A stretch of DNA of 59,935 nt from Halobacteriales archaeon QS_5_70_15 (GTDB lineage: Archaea > Halobacteriota > Halobacteria > Halobacteriales > Haloarculaceae), in the NCBI GenBank assembly GCA_003022005.1, contig PXRQ01000086.1, forward strand, positions 1 through 59,935, in the 5' to 3' direction. This document shows, piece after piece, positions 1 through 8,861 of the stretch (the first letter of the stretch is position 1; each line of letters opens with the position of its first letter). The position numbers were made by a program, and so were the translations under genes. The notes under the pieces are model-generated. The model did not search any database and had not been told where the DNA came from. It saw only the letters and a program-made list of their open reading frames with translations.

Positions 1-249
1 CTCGTCGACCGCGTCCTCGGCCGCCCGAACGGCGTCCTCGGCCACCCGCTCCGGGTCCGTCGTCCCGTCGGGCGCGTTCAGGTAGACGTCCACTTCGAGG
101 GTCCCGCCCTCGAACCGGACGGTCACGTCGAGGTCGTCGATCTCGGACTGGCTGTAGCGCGAGAGGACAAGCCCCTCGGCCGCGTCGGATGCGGCCTCGA
201 CGATCTCGTCGTCGGTCGGCCCGTCGGCGTCCGCATCGCTGTCGCTCAT
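1..249 (-). CDS. DUF3194 family protein (3' end cut by window edge)
   Basis: The ATG at 249 opens an acidic reading frame that runs off the left edge, so about 83 residues are visible. The protein starts MSDSDADGPTDDEIVEAA and continues with a short alpha/beta segment (RYSQSEIDDLDVTVRFEGG). It lies directly downstream of pfdB on the same strand. That is the usual position of DUF3194 proteins in haloarchaea, at the end of the L37Ae-RpoP-Pcc1-prefoldin cluster. The assignment rests on this context and on recalled sequence similarity. The function is unknown; co-transcription with prefoldin beta is likely because only 43 bp separate the genes. Confidence 0.72.
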   Translation of the reverse strand, partial: MSDSDADADGPTDDEIVEAASDAAEGLVLSRYSQSEIDDLDVTVRFEGGTLEVDVYLNAPDGTTDPERVAEDAVRAAEDAVDE

Positions 250-292
250 GCGAGGGCGTGGGTCGGGACGCGAGAAAGGTCTGGCCGTTCGC

Positions 293-706
293 TTACGAGC
301 CGCCGGCGCCCGGACCGCCCGGACCCATCGGGCCGCCGGCGCCCGGACCGCCCGGTCCGCCGCCGCCCTGGAGCATCTGCTGGAGCTCCCCCTGGAGTTC
401 CTCGAACTTCTCGCGGACGCGGTCCTCCTGCTTCTCGAGGGTCTGGACGCGCACCTCGAGGCTGTCGACCTTCTCCTCGAGGTCGTCGTAGGCCTCGTCG
501 TACTCCGTCTCGACGAGCAGTTCGCCGACTTCGCGGTACATCTCGGTGTCCTCCTCGATGTCCTCGAGCGCCTCGAGGGCGGTCTTGGACTCCCGAAGGG
601 TGGTCTCGGCCTGCTGTTTCTGCGTCGCGACCTCCTGAGCGGTCTCCTGGAGGTCCTGGAGCTCCTCGATCTTCTCCTGGGCCTCCGGCGGAAGGTTACC
701 CTGCAT
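293..706 (-). CDS. pfdB: Prefoldin subunit beta
   Basis: This 137-residue protein is the beta subunit of the archaeal hexameric co-chaperone prefoldin (alpha2 beta4), which captures unfolded proteins in the cytoplasm and passes them to the thermosome. It begins [20 protein letters not shown]. Two long heptad-rich helices (about residues 5-45 and 75-115) flank a short hairpin region near residues 50-70, the tentacle coiled-coil layout of the beta type. The C-terminus is a Gly/Pro-rich low-complexity tail ([10 protein letters not shown] repeats) after residue 115, longer than in most homologues. Its position between pcc1 and DUF3194 is the standard haloarchaeal order. Confidence 0.96.
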   Translation of the reverse strand: MQGNLPPEAQEKIEELQDLQETAQEVATQKQQAETTLRESKTALEALEDIEEDTEMYREVGELLVETEYDEAYDDLEEKVDSLEVRVQTLEKQEDRVREKFEELQGELQQMLQGGGGPGGPGAGGPMGPGGPGAGGS

Positions 707-834
707 GGGCGAACGGTGGGGTTCCCCCCTGAAAAACCCACGCTATTCCGCCGAGCGGCGCGGTAAACGCCACACGCGACCCGACACCGACGGAGGTCGA
801 CGCACAGGGACGGACGCCGCCCGAGGGGCGGTCC

Positions 835-1152
835 TCACGCCGGATCCCGGCTCCGGTCACCGACGGCGGCGGCGCGTTCGGCCACCTCGACCAGCGTCGA
901 CCAGGTGTTGATCCCCGCACGGAGCGCGACGAGGTCCTCGGCCGCGACGTCGACGACGAGCGAGCGGCCGCGCGCTCCCACGGTCGCCCGGGTGCGGTCG
1001 CCCCCGATCTCGTCGACCTCCTGGCCGACGCTGCGGGCGAGCAGTCGTGCCCGTCCCGGGCTCTCGCAGTCGAAGACGAGTTCCGCGGCGTGGGGCGCGT
1101 CGGGGGGCTCGTCCGGATCCCCCGTCGAACCGTCGGGCTGGTGGTCGGTCAC
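835..1152 (-). CDS. pcc1: KEOPS complex subunit Pcc1
   Basis: This is a 105-residue protein with a GTG start at 1152, 12 bp after the rpoP stop. Pcc1 is the dimerisation subunit of the KEOPS complex, which makes the t6A modification at position 37 of ANN-decoding tRNAs. The core shows the small Pcc1 alpha/beta fold: a strand (HAAELVFDCESP), a helix (RARLLARSVGQEVDEI), two strands (TRATVGARGRSLVVDVAAED) and a helix that ends LRAGINTWSTLVEVAERAA. The first 22 residues are a disordered acidic extension. Its place between rpoP and pfdB matches the conserved haloarchaeal cluster. Confidence 0.9.
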   Translation of the reverse strand: MTDHQPDGSTGDPDEPPDAPHAAELVFDCESPGRARLLARSVGQEVDEIGGDRTRATVGARGRSLVVDVAAEDLVALRAGINTWSTLVEVAERAAAVGDRSRDPA

Positions 1153-1164
1153 CGACGGTCCGCG

Positions 1165-1299
1165 CTACTCGACCTGGATCTCCTTGACGTCGGGCGAGCG
1201 CTCCTTCAGCAGGACGCGGTGGCCGCAGTACGGACACCGGACCCCGCCGTAGGCGTCGAGTTCCACGTCGCGCTTGCACCGCGAGCACTTGTAGCTCAT
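1165..1299 (-). CDS. rpoP: DNA-directed RNA polymerase subunit P
   Basis: This 44-residue protein, starting [15 protein letters not shown], is the small zinc-ribbon subunit P (Rpb12/Rpc10-like) of archaeal RNA polymerase. Two CxxC pairs are visible (CSRC at residues 5-8 and CPYC at 22-25) and form the zinc site. The ATG at 1299 is chosen because it gives the conserved N-terminus; longer in-frame starts would run into rpl37ae. The gene lies 7 bp downstream of rpl37ae and is surely co-transcribed with it and with pcc1. Confidence 0.95.
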   Translation of the reverse strand: MSYKCSRCKRDVELDAYGGVRCPYCGHRVLLKERSPDVKEIQVE

Positions 1300-1306
1300 C
1301 GGCGCG

Positions 1307-1588
1307 TCACTCGTCCGCGCCCTCGGCCTCGCTCTCGCCCTCGGAGAGGGCGGCGCGGATGGACCGGCGGACGGTCTTGCCGGCGGGCGTGACCGGACGG
1401 TACGCGCCACCGGTGAACGTCTCGCCGGTCTCCTCGTTCACCCAGACGCCGGTACCGAGGCGCTTGACGTCGTCGCCGTCGACCTTCGAGTTCCGCATGT
1501 CGTCCTCGATCTGCTTGACTCGGCGGCGGGAGACCCGCCCGTACCGGGCGCCGAACCGGCCCGCGCTGCCGACCTTGCTCTTGGCCAT
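1307..1588 (-). CDS. rpl37ae: 50S ribosomal protein L37Ae (no zinc-ribbon cysteines)
   Basis: This is a 93-residue large-subunit ribosomal protein and the first gene of the minus-strand cluster. The family signature [17 protein letters not shown] is at residues 7-23, and GTGVW and FTGGAYRP follow in the second half. The usual family carries a C-x2-C ... C-x2-C zinc ribbon around the GTG-W segment. Here the segment reads [20 protein letters not shown] and the whole protein contains no cysteine. The rest of the fold signature is intact, so it is probably a functional zinc-free variant. The ATG at 1588 matches the conserved [10 protein letters not shown] start; longer in-frame starts exist but do not fit. 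Confidence 0.92.
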   Translation of the reverse strand: MAKSKVGSAGRFGARYGRVSRRRVKQIEDDMRNSKVDGDDVKRLGTGVWVNEETGETFTGGAYRPVTPAGKTVRRSIRAALSEGESEAEGADE

Positions 1589-1677
1589 GGTGGTCGTACG
1601 TGGGTCCGTCGGGTGAATAAACCCTGCGAGTCGCGGCCAGCGATGGCACTTCGGCCGTCCCGAGCGTCGGGTGAGGC

Positions 1678-2306
1678 GTGCCACGATCGTCGCGCCCGTC
1701 GATCCGCTCCGCCCTCGTCGCGACCCCCACGCTCGGTCCCGTCGGGATCGACCGGTTCCTGGCAGTCGGCGCGGCGGTCGGCGGCGTCGGATGGGGCGTC
1801 ACCGTTCTCCGGACCGCCGTTCCGGGGCTCGTCGCCGACCCCGAACTCGTCGCGATGGTCGTCTGGATCGGGCTGGTCGGGGTGGTGGTCGGCGTCGGGA
1901 CGCTGGCGACCCCCGACGCCGTGCGGTTCTCCCGCCCGCTGCTCGCGTGGGGCGGGGCCAACGCCACGGCGACGCTCCTCTCGACGCTCTCGCTCGTGGG
2001 GGTCCTCCCCCGACCGTCCACCTGTACGCCTGGCCGCTCGCGGGGCTCGCCGGCTACGCCGCCACCGCCCGGTCGGTCCGCGGACGGGACAGTCGGGACG
2101 CCCGGCTCTACGCGACCGCGGCCGTCCTCGGGGCGGGGACGCTCGGTTTCGCACTGGCGGGCGGGCCGTCGGTGCTCGTTGTCGCGCTCCTGGGCGTCTG
2201 TCACGCGCTCACTCTCGCGCTGACCGCGGGGGCGCGAACGGCCCGAGCCCCGTACGTGCTCGTCGGTGCATATCTGCTCGTCGTGCTGGCCGCGCGGGCC
2301 GCGTAG
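1678..2306 (+). pseudogene. Frameshifted multi-pass membrane protein, divergent from rpl37ae
   Basis: Two reading frames together encode one hydrophobic protein of about 209 residues. The first frame starts at GTG 1678 and carries about three membrane segments (for example [18 protein letters not shown] and MVVWIGLVGVVVGVG) up to about 2010. The second frame resumes at about 2010 with TVHLYAWPLAGLAGYAATA and ends at TAG 2306 after two more segments. The switch falls in the C-run ctccccc at 2005-2010 and is explained by one missing base. I do not recognise the family. It may be a genuine pseudogene or a sequencing indel; homopolymer context favours the latter. Confidence 0.6.
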
Positions 2307-2351
2307 CCCGCGGTCGGTCGCCGCCGTCCGGGGCGACGGGTCCGCCGCCGG

Positions 2352-3074
2352 TCACTCCTGCAGGTCGGCCTCGCGGAGCGCCTCGTCGAGGTCCTCGCGC
2401 ACCCACTCGCCGGACTCGCGGTCGCGGGCGGTCGTGACGACGCGGTTCTCCTGGACGCTGGAGCCGTCGCGTACCAGCAGCCGGACGTTGCCCTTCTCGT
2501 CGGCGCGGGTCGCCTTCGCCCGCACTCCGGAGTTCGACCCCGACCCCCCGGCGTCGATGGGGCCCGGGATCACCTTCTTCACGTGGGGGTGAGCGGCGAC
2601 CGTCTCGATGGCCCGCTTGCCGTCCCGGTTCCCGATGAGCGTCGAGTGCGTGCCGCCCATCTTCTCGGCCACGGACTTCTCGACCACCTCGAGCGGCTCC
2701 TCGCCGCGGCGCTCGCGGACCGCCTCGACGGGGTCCTCGTCCCTGACCCGGTAGAGCGGGTAGTGGAGCTGTGCCCGGACCGCGTTGAGGGTGTCGCGGT
2801 CGCCGGTGGCGTACACCTCCTCGGGGCGCTTGCGGTGGACCTCGTCTGCGACCTGCCCCGCGTAGTTCCGGAGTTCGGTGGGGCCCCACCGCTCGGAGGG
2901 CTCCTCGCGGGTGGTGACGACCCGCCGGGCGACGACGCCGTCCTCCAGGAGGACGACCACCGCCGCCCGCTCGCGTTCGAGGTCGAGGACGACCGTGTCG
3001 GCGTTGCGCGTCTCACACCGGAGACAGTAGTCTCCCGGCCGCTCGAGGGGTTGCGCACACTGCCGACACTGCAT
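2352..3074 (-). CDS. DUF2103 family metal-binding protein
   Basis: This 240-residue protein begins with a zinc ribbon: CRQC at residues 3-6 and CLRC at 17-20. A mostly beta/alpha domain follows, with the segment GGTHSTLIGNRDGKRAIE and the motif HPHVKKVIPGPIDAGGSGSNSG near residues 162-183. That Gly/Ser-rich motif is what I recall as diagnostic of archaeal DUF2103, annotated as a predicted metal-binding protein. No function is established. The gene is alone on the minus strand and convergent with the preceding membrane protein gene. Confidence 0.8.
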   Translation of the reverse strand: MQCRQCAQPLERPGDYCLRCETRNADTVVLDLERERAAVVVLLEDGVVARRVVTTREEPSERWGPTELRNYAGQVADEVHRKRPEEVYATGDRDTLNAVRAQLHYPLYRVRDEDPVEAVRERRGEEPLEVVEKSVAEKMGGTHSTLIGNRDGKRAIETVAAHPHVKKVIPGPIDAGGSGSNSGVRAKATRADEKGNVRLLVRDGSSVQENRVVTTARDRESGEWVREDLDEALREADLQE

Positions 3075-3165
3075 ACCCGAACTGGGCGCGGCGGGTGGAT
3101 AAGGTGGGCGGTTCGGTCCGAGGCCGACCCGGCCGGACGGGGATCCCCGCTCGCTTGCAGGTTAC

Positions 3166-3561
3166 GTGTGCGTTTTCACCGCGGGACCGTACGGAACGTG
3201 CAAGGTAACGGACGACACGCGACGGATCGTCGGGGCCCTCGAGGACGCGGGGGAGCCGCAGAGCCGCCGGGAACTCGCCGACCGGGTCGACCTGGGCGAG
3301 GAGGCGTTCGGGACGGCGCTCGACCGGCTCAGGGGACCGCAGGTGGTCCGGTACGTCCCCGAGCACGGGGCGTTCCGGCTCACGTACTGGCCGGAGCAAC
3401 AGGACTGCGCGGTCTGTAGCGACGAGTTCGTCGGCGAGGAGTACGACGAGCTCGAACTGCGGGAGCAGGCGACGAACACCGGGTCGACCGTGTCGGGCAC
3501 GCTCCACACCGAGTGTGCGCTCGACTTCCTCGACGAACTGAGCCTCGAGGGACCGGACTGA
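3166..3561 (+). CDS. Uncharacterised small protein with winged-helix N-terminus and two cysteine pairs' worth of ligands
   Basis: This 131-residue protein starts at GTG 3166; no ATG fits better. Residues 15-60 look like a winged-helix DNA-binding fold (TRRIVGALEDAGEPQSRREL, then a recognition-helix-like EEAFGTALDRLRGPQVVRYV). The second half has a CAVC pair (residues 85-88) and a single later Cys in HTECALDF, which could bind metal together with nearby His. It could be a small haloarchaeal transcription regulator. I cannot assign a family, and the function is inferred only from fold-like features. Confidence 0.6.
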   Translation: MCVFTAGPYGTCKVTDDTRRIVGALEDAGEPQSRRELADRVDLGEEAFGTALDRLRGPQVVRYVPEHGAFRLTYWPEQQDCAVCSDEFVGEEYDELELREQATNTGSTVSGTLHTECALDFLDELSLEGPD

Positions 3562-3838
3562 GACCCACGCGCCGCCCGGGGACGCTCCCGTACGACGGAC
3601 GGGAGCAGGAGCACCGGATCCCGACAGCCGGCCGCCGAACACCGCTCGGCGGGGCAGTCGCCGTTCCGTCCTTCGGTCAGGGGGAAAGCGGGTCGTCCCT
3701 GCCGTCACCCGCGACCGGGTCGCGTCACCCGGAACCGACGAACCCGTCGGGAGTCGGCCTCGATCGACCGTCGCTCCCGGGAGAGTCCCCGGCGGCGGCC
3801 GGATCCGACGCCCTTGGCCCGTCGAGACCGCCGACCCG

Positions 3839-5194
3839 TCAGGTCAGCGTCCCGGGATCGGCCTTCAGGAACTCCCGCAGGACGACGGTCGCGTAACTCC
3901 CCTTCGGCAGCGCGAACGAGAAGGTCAGCGGGTCGGTCCCGACGTCGAGGTCGGTTCGCAGGAGCGCCGCCCGCCGGGTCCCGGTCGAGTGGAACTCCCC
4001 CGGCAGGTCGAACGCCTCGCATGCGACGTCGAACGCCTCCAGGACCTCCCGGGTGATCTCCCCCGGTTCGCCGTCGGCGAACTCGGTGTCCGTGCCGACG
4101 AGCGGCGCGGTGACGAACGCCCGGCCCCGGGCGCAGTGGCGGTTGACGGTCCGGAGGCGGTCGCCGTTCGCCCGCTGGAGCCGGGCGGGGTCGGGAAGCG
4201 AGAGCCCCTCGGGGGCGTCGCGGTCGGCGAAGCAGACCACGTCCCCCTCGACGGCCTCGTGGAACGGGAGCCCGCGCTCCAGCCGCCGGCAGAGGATCTC
4301 GTTGAACAGGTAGGACTGCGCGGCGTTGACGAGCAGGCGCTGGAGGTTGGTGGGCATCGTCTCGAGCGCCCCCCGGAACTCCTCGGGGCCGGGCTCGCCG
4401 TCGACGTCGGCGAGCGCGTGACACATCGCCCGCTCGTAGCGCAGCCGACCCGGAAGCTTCTCCACCGCACCGGCCCAGTCGCGCGTCTCGGCGATCCACG
4501 CCCGCGCCTCGCGGGTGTCCGCGGGCTCCGCCTCGCCCCCCGTCGTGACGTACTCCAGCACCGCCGCCTCCCAGTTCCCGCCCACTATCTCGAGTCCGAC
4601 CCGGTGGGTGACCGGCCTGAGCGAGCCGAACCGCTGGTGACCGAAGGAGTTCGGGACGCCCGCCGGCGCGTCCGGGCCGTCGGGGTCACCGCCGGCGAAC
4701 GCCCGGAGCTCGCCGGCCACACCCCCGGTGTGCTCGGGGCGATCGGCGTCGCGGACCCGTATCTCGAAGGCGTTGCCCGCCAGGTCGCCGAACAGCACCG
4801 GCCGTCCCGCCCGGCCGAGCACCTCCACCTCGGCGTCACGGACCGCCGGAAGCCCGTCGGGGGCGACCTCCCGGACCGAGAACAGCTGCGTGGTGACGGC
4901 GCGCTTGTCCTTCGTCCCGGCCCAGGAGACCCGCTCGCGGCTGATCCCGAGCTTCTTCGAGAGGGCGTCGGCGAAGTCGTTCGTGTCCCATCCCCGTAGC
5001 GTGGCCCGGAAGACCGTGTGCGGATAGCTCCCCGGGTCCGCGTCGGGTGACTGGACCTCCGCGCCGAACCGCTCGATCTCGGTGACCCGGAAGTCCTCGG
5101 GCTCGGCGCGGAGCCGTCCGCCGGTCCCGTCGTGCTCGCTCGCGTAGTAGCGCATCCCCATCTCGCGTTCGAGCGGGCTGGCCTCCCGGGGCAT
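3839..5194 (-). CDS. truD: tRNA pseudouridine(13) synthase TruD
   Basis: This 451-residue enzyme isomerises uridine 13 of tRNAs to pseudouridine. The TruD catalytic motif is [13 protein letters not shown] at residues 91-103, with the nucleophilic aspartate at D96. The conserved segments [14 protein letters not shown] and [19 protein letters not shown], typical of the family, are present. The C-terminal [17 protein letters not shown] completes the catalytic domain. Length and N-terminus ([19 protein letters not shown]) fit archaeal TruD; M12 would be a possible internal start. The pth2 gene often found beside truD in haloarchaea is absent from the 273-bp gap upstream. Confidence 0.95.
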   Translation of the reverse strand: MPREASPLEREMGMRYYASEHDGTGGRLRAEPEDFRVTEIERFGAEVQSPDADPGSYPHTVFRATLRGWDTNDFADALSKKLGISRERVSWAGTKDKRAVTTQLFSVREVAPDGLPAVRDAEVEVLGRAGRPVLFGDLAGNAFEIRVRDADRPEHTGGVAGELRAFAGGDPDGPDAPAGVPNSFGHQRFGSLRPVTHRVGLEIVGGNWEAAVLEYVTTGGEAEPADTREARAWIAETRDWAGAVEKLPGRLRYERAMCHALADVDGEPGPEEFRGALETMPTNLQRLLVNAAQSYLFNEILCRRLERGLPFHEAVEGDVVCFADRDAPEGLSLPDPARLQRANGDRLRTVNRHCARGRAFVTAPLVGTDTEFADGEPGEITREVLEAFDVACEAFDLPGEFHSTGTRRAALLRTDLDVGTDPLTFSFALPKGSYATVVLREFLKADPGTLT

Positions 5195-5467
5195 CTCAGC
5201 GGTCGCCCCCGGTCGTCCCGCTCGCTCCGGCGCGTGGTGGTGTCACGACGGACGGTTGGGAGGGGTACGGCAAGTGCCTGCGGGTTCGCGTGCGGGGGCC
5301 GTCGGTGCGGATGGAGGCGGAACCCACTCGGGGCGTGCGACGCTTTCGGGAATGCGTTCGGGCGTGGATGCTGGCGGACGCCGGCGGGCGCGGGCCCGGG
5401 CGGCGTCGGGCCATCCGAGCACGACGCCATCCCGAACCGTTACGGTCCGTCGTCGCCTACGCGGGGT

Positions 5468-6058
5468 ATGGTCGAGGTTCCGGGACTCGGTCTGCCGCTC
5501 TCGCTCGTGCTGTTACTGGCGGGTGCGGGGCTCATGGTCGCGGAGGCGCTCGCGCCGGGCGCACACTTCATCGTGCTCGGGGTGGCGCTGCTCGTTGCCG
5601 GGCTCGTCGGACTGCTCATCCCGCCGTCGCTGGCGGCGATCACCCCGTTCGTCCTCGCGGTGGTGGTCCTCGGGGCGGGCGGCGCCGCCCTGTGGGCCTA
5701 CCGCGAGTTCGACTTCTACGGCGGGCGCGGATCGGGCCGGACCTCCGACTCGGACTCGCTGCGGGGCAAGACCGGCCGCGTCACCGAACGGGTCACCGAG
5801 ACCGAGGGGGAGGTCAAGCTCGAGGGCGGGGGGTTCAACCCGCACTTCCGGGCCCGGACCGTCGAGGGGAGCATCGACGCCGGCGAGGAGGTCATCGTGA
5901 TCGATCCCGGCGGCGGGAACGTCCTCACCGTCGAATCGGTCCCCCGGTTCGACGACGACATCGACCGGGAGCTCGCCCGCGAACGGCGACAGCGGGAGGC
6001 CGAGCGGACCGACGCCGAGTCCGGCTCGGATACCGACCGCGAGACCGAGACGGCCTGA
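5468..6058 (+). CDS. NfeD-like membrane protein
   Basis: This 196-residue protein starts at ATG 5468. Three closely spaced membrane segments (about residues 8-27, 31-52 and 56-77) are followed by a soluble beta-barrel (OB-fold) domain at about 95-160 containing LRGKTGRVTERVTETEGEVKL and IDAGEEVIVIDPGGG. This is the short NfeD layout, associated with SPFH/stomatin proteins in membrane quality control. The tail (residues 165-196) is highly charged and acidic. The usual partner stomatin gene is not adjacent here; a Nudix gene follows after 288 bp. Confidence 0.88.
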   Translation: MVEVPGLGLPLSLVLLLAGAGLMVAEALAPGAHFIVLGVALLVAGLVGLLIPPSLAAITPFVLAVVVLGAGGAALWAYREFDFYGGRGSGRTSDSDSLRGKTGRVTERVTETEGEVKLEGGGFNPHFRARTVEGSIDAGEEVIVIDPGGGNVLTVESVPRFDDDIDRELARERRQREAERTDAESGSDTDRETETA

Positions 6059-6316
6059 CCGGTCGCGCGCAGCTACCGTCGGCCGTCCTCGTGTGCGGGT
6101 CGTTCGCGTGCCGAACCGCGGCTCCCGTGACCCCGAGGGACGCGGAGTCGTGGCCGACGTCCCGAGGGGGATCCCGCCCGCGGCGCCCCGGGGACCGCGT
6201 TCGGGCGGGCACGGCTCCGCGGGCCGGAACAGCACCCCGAAGGAGGGACGACACGACCGGACGGGGGCGACAGGGTAGACGCTCGGCGTGACTCACGGCG
6301 AATCCGGAGCAGGGTC

Positions 6317-6323
6317 GTTAATA
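6317..6323 (+). promoter_or_regulatory. TATA box of the Nudix gene
   Basis: The AT-rich heptamer gttaata stands about 27 bp upstream of the ATG at 6347 in otherwise GC-rich sequence. That is the spacing expected for a leaderless or near-leaderless haloarchaeal transcript. Confidence 0.5.
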
Positions 6324-6346
6324 CGGTCGGCCCCCTACCATCACGC

Positions 6347-6946
6347 ATGGACCTCTCGCGGCTGTCGGAACACGCCCCGACGGAGGTGACCGACGAGGAG
6401 CGCGAGGCCGCGGTCCTCGCGCCGGTGGTCACCCGGGAGGCCCGGCCGCACCTCATGTTCGTCAAGCGGTCGGCGGACCTCTCGAGCCACGCGGGGCAGA
6501 TGGCGTTCCCGGGGGGTGGCCGCGAGCCGACCGACGCCGACCTCCGCGAGACCGCGCTCCGCGAGGCCCGGGAGGAGGCCGAGGTCGACCCCGGGGAGAC
6601 GGAGGTGGTCGGCCGGCTGGACGACATCCGGACGACCTCGCGCTACTCGGTCCGGCCGTACGTCGCCCGCGTCCCCGACCGCGAGTACGCCCCCGACGGC
6701 GTCGAGGTGACCGAGGTGGCCGTCCTCGCCGTCGAGGACCTGATCGACCGCTCGAACTACGACTCCGAGCGCCGCGACCACCCCTACTACGGGGACATCC
6801 GGCTCCACTACTTCCGCGTGGACGGCTACGTCGTCTGGGGGGCGACCGCCCGCATCCTCGCTCAGCTGCTGGAGCTCACCACCGACTGGACCGTCCCCGA
6901 GGAGCCCGACCGCCACGTCGAGCCGGACGCCGAGTTCCGGGTCTGA
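6347..6946 (+). CDS. Nudix hydrolase, CoA-pyrophosphatase-like
   Basis: This is a 199-residue protein. The Nudix box spans about residues 57-80 and contains the helix LRETALREAREEAEV, with the REaREE metal-binding residues. The glycine that normally follows EE is replaced (EEAEV). The segment SSHAGQMAFPGGG just before the box is typical of the NudL/CoAse branch, which cleaves the pyrophosphate of coenzyme A and related nucleotides; the substrate here is inferred. The TGA stop at 6944-6946 shares its last base with the first base of an 81-bp palindromic repeat. Confidence 0.88.
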   Translation: MDLSRLSEHAPTEVTDEEREAAVLAPVVTREARPHLMFVKRSADLSSHAGQMAFPGGGREPTDADLRETALREAREEAEVDPGETEVVGRLDDIRTTSRYSVRPYVARVPDREYAPDGVEVTEVAVLAVEDLIDRSNYDSERRDHPYYGDIRLHYFRVDGYVVWGATARILAQLLELTTDWTVPEEPDRHVEPDAEFRV

Positions 6947-7026
6947 TACGGTCGTGCGTAACGATGTACCGGCGATCGCCCGGCCGGGATCGGCGATCAT
7001 CGGTAACGGACGACGTACGACCGTAT
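6946..7026 (+). repeat. 81-bp palindromic element, copy R1
   Basis: This copy runs from the A of the Nudix TGA stop to ccgtat at 7026. Its ends are near-perfect 14-bp inverted repeats: ATACGGTCGTGCGT on the left and ACGTACGACCGTAT on the right, one mismatch. The interior has a second stem, GATCGCC pairing with GGCGATC around a CGGCCGGG loop. It is nearly identical, in the same orientation, to the copies at 10368, 35865 and 42493. Confidence 0.93.
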
Positions 7027-7219
7027 GAAACCAGTCCTCGGAGCCGACCGCCGGGGTCGGCTCGCTACCGGCCGTCGGCGCTCGCGCCGCCGCCCCGGAA
7101 CGGGAGAAGCGTTCGCGGGGAACGATACGGTTTTACGGCGGGCACGGCTTTCCCGGGACAGACACGTCCGCTCGCGCCGCGAGGCTTCGCGGCGACGAGG
7201 GACGGCGAACACACAGACC

Positions 7220-7999
7220 ATGCTGACAGGCGAGACGCTGACGCGCGCTGGTATCGACGTGGTGACGCTCAAGCCCGCCGAGTGCGACGTCTCGCGGGGC
7301 CGGGAGCTGCCGATCGACACCGTCGCGGTCGACTACGAGGGGCGCAAGCACCTCCCCGACGAGCGGACCCTCTCGCGGCTGGCCGAGGAGAAACGGGTGC
7401 TCGTGACGACGCCGGTCAGGGCCGACGGGTTCGACCCGCTTGGCGACGACTCGCTGCTCGACCGCCTCCCGTCGGAGGTCCGCCGCGTCCTCGTCGCCGG
7501 TCACCCGGCGTACCTGAGCGAGGCCGAGAAGGACCGGGCCGTCGCGCCGCGGCTGAGCCGCGCCCTCCAGTCGGCACCCGACGCCTGGGTCGGCACCGAG
7601 GGGGTCGAGCGGCTCGCGATGGCCGCGGGTGGCGTACAGTACGACCTCCTCTCGCGGGACACCGAGTCCGAACTGCGGGGGCTCCGCGCGGCGGGGTTCG
7701 GCGGCGAACTCGCCGTCTACGCCCCGACCGTCCTGACCGACGACGGGGACGCCATCCTCGACGCGGTGGGTGCCTACGCCGCTCGACGGGGGCCCGTCGC
7801 CATGGCGCTCCCCGAGGGCGCGCCGACCGATTCCTCGGCCGGGGGCCGGGCGCGAGAGGTGCTCTCTGCCGCAGTTCGGGACTACGCGCTCGTCGGCAGC
7901 GTCGAGGACGTCCGCTCGCAGGTCGAGGCGCTCCGCGAGGCCGGCGCCGACCACGTCGTCGCATACCCGGCTCGCGGCATCGACGACTTCCTCGCCTGA
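7220..7999 (+). CDS. Uncharacterised haloarchaeal protein, TIM-barrel or luciferase-like character
   Basis: This 259-residue protein starts at ATG 7220 (MLTGETLTRAGIDVVTLKPA). The C-terminal part, DYALVGSVEDVRSQVEALRE followed by AGADHVVAYPARG, resembles the end of luciferase-like monooxygenase barrels, where such a segment closes the barrel. The middle contains VDYEGRKHLPDERTLSRLAE and RADGFDPLGDDSLLDRLP. I recall the family as a haloarchaeal DUF (probably DUF7388) without a known role. No cofactor-binding residues can be named. It stands alone between the R1 repeat and a convergent hsp20 gene. Confidence 0.75.
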   Translation: MLTGETLTRAGIDVVTLKPAECDVSRGRELPIDTVAVDYEGRKHLPDERTLSRLAEEKRVLVTTPVRADGFDPLGDDSLLDRLPSEVRRVLVAGHPAYLSEAEKDRAVAPRLSRALQSAPDAWVGTEGVERLAMAAGGVQYDLLSRDTESELRGLRAAGFGGELAVYAPTVLTDDGDAILDAVGAYAARRGPVAMALPEGAPTDSSAGGRAREVLSAAVRDYALVGSVEDVRSQVEALREAGADHVVAYPARGIDDFLA

Positions 8000-8066
8000 G
8001 CCCGCTCCGTGCGAGCGGATACGGGGAGCCCCGGTGCCCGTCCGGCGCCGAGGTCCCGGACGGGGG

Positions 8067-8573
8067 TTACTCCTCGTCGGTCCCGTCCGGCTCGGCCCCG
8101 CCACCGGCGCCGTCGCCGTCGTCTACGTCCGTCGTCTCCACCTCGGTCCCGTTCTCCTCGTCGGTGGCGATCTCGACGGCCCGGCCCTCCTCGTCCTCGA
8201 CCTTCGGGAGTTCGACGCGGAGCGTCCCGTGGTCGGTGAGGGTCGCCGTCGCGCCCTCCGGATCGACGAGCGCCCCCTCGGGGAGGGTCGCCCGCCCGTC
8301 GAGGGACATCCCGCGGCCGGGGAGCCGCATCTCGTATCCCTCGAAGAACTCGCGGAAGCGGTCGATCCGGACCCGGACGGCGTCCTCCTCGTACCGCACC
8401 TGTACGTCCGCGGCCTCCGCGCCCGGCGCGTCGAAGACCGCGAGGTAGGCGTCGTCGCTCTCCAGCAGGTCCACCGCGAGCGGTCGGCGTTCCTGGAGCT
8501 GCGAGGCCGCCCGGCCGATCCCGTCGAGGACCGCCGCGCCGATGGACTCGCCGATGTCGCGCAGCATCGACAT
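8067..8573 (-). CDS. Hsp20/alpha-crystallin family small heat-shock protein
   Basis: This 168-residue protein starts at ATG 8573 (MSMLRDIGESIGAAVLDGIG). The alpha-crystallin domain spans about residues 30-120: the first strands are PLAVDLLESDDAYLAVFDAP, followed by the basic RIDRFREFFEGYEMRLPG loop and the family ending GTLRVELPKVEDEEGR. The final 40 residues are an acidic, Gly-rich tail. The role would be holding aggregation-prone proteins in the cytoplasm. The start lies 2 bp after the stop of the upstream zinc-protein gene, so the two form an operon. Confidence 0.85.
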   Translation of the reverse strand: MSMLRDIGESIGAAVLDGIGRAASQLQERRPLAVDLLESDDAYLAVFDAPGAEAADVQVRYEEDAVRVRIDRFREFFEGYEMRLPGRGMSLDGRATLPEGALVDPEGATATLTDHGTLRVELPKVEDEEGRAVEIATDEENGTEVETTDVDDGDGAGGGAEPDGTDEE

Positions 8574-8575
8574 CG

Positions 8576-8734
8576 TCAGACCTGGATCTCCTCGAGCGCG
8601 TCGCCCGACCCACAGTACGGACAGGTGAAGGCCTCCACGCCCGTCCCGTCCGGCATGTTGTACGTGTAGCGGAGCTCGAACATGTCGAGGTCGCAGTCCT
8701 CGTCCGTGCAGACGACTTCGAGCGTCTTTGGCAT
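8576..8734 (-). CDS. Small zinc-ribbon-like protein, 52 residues
   Basis: The ATG at 8734 opens a 52-residue protein (MPKTLEVVCTDEDCDLDMFE). Four cysteines lie in two pairs, C-T-D-E-D-C at residues 9-14 and CPYC at 38-41, suggesting one zinc site. The fold around FELRYTYNMPDGTGVEAFTC looks like a compact beta ribbon. I recall close haloarchaeal relatives annotated as a DUF (probably DUF7559) of unknown function. It is the first gene of a two-gene unit with hsp20. Longer in-frame starts exist but the gene is conserved from this ATG. Confidence 0.75.
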   Translation of the reverse strand: MPKTLEVVCTDEDCDLDMFELRYTYNMPDGTGVEAFTCPYCGSGDALEEIQV

Positions 8735-8861
8735 ACGCGGGTGTAGGTCGGGACCGAACATGAATGCCCCGCTCTGTGGAGGCGATCGGATGGTGCCCTG
8801 TGCGTCCGGTCGGGTGTCGGCCCGCGTACCGGGCAGCGGTGACTGGAACCACCTCGGAAGC

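Noticed and set aside
2000..2015. Programmed -1 frameshift in the membrane protein near rpl37ae
   Set aside because: There is no classical slippery heptamer or downstream pseudoknot, and similar breaks occur in unrelated genes of the window, so a sequencing or mutational indel is simpler.
6946..7026. The 81-bp elements as CRISPR or tRNA
   Set aside because: They are far apart, palindromic end to end, lack an anticodon/T-arm pattern and are not separated by regular spacers.
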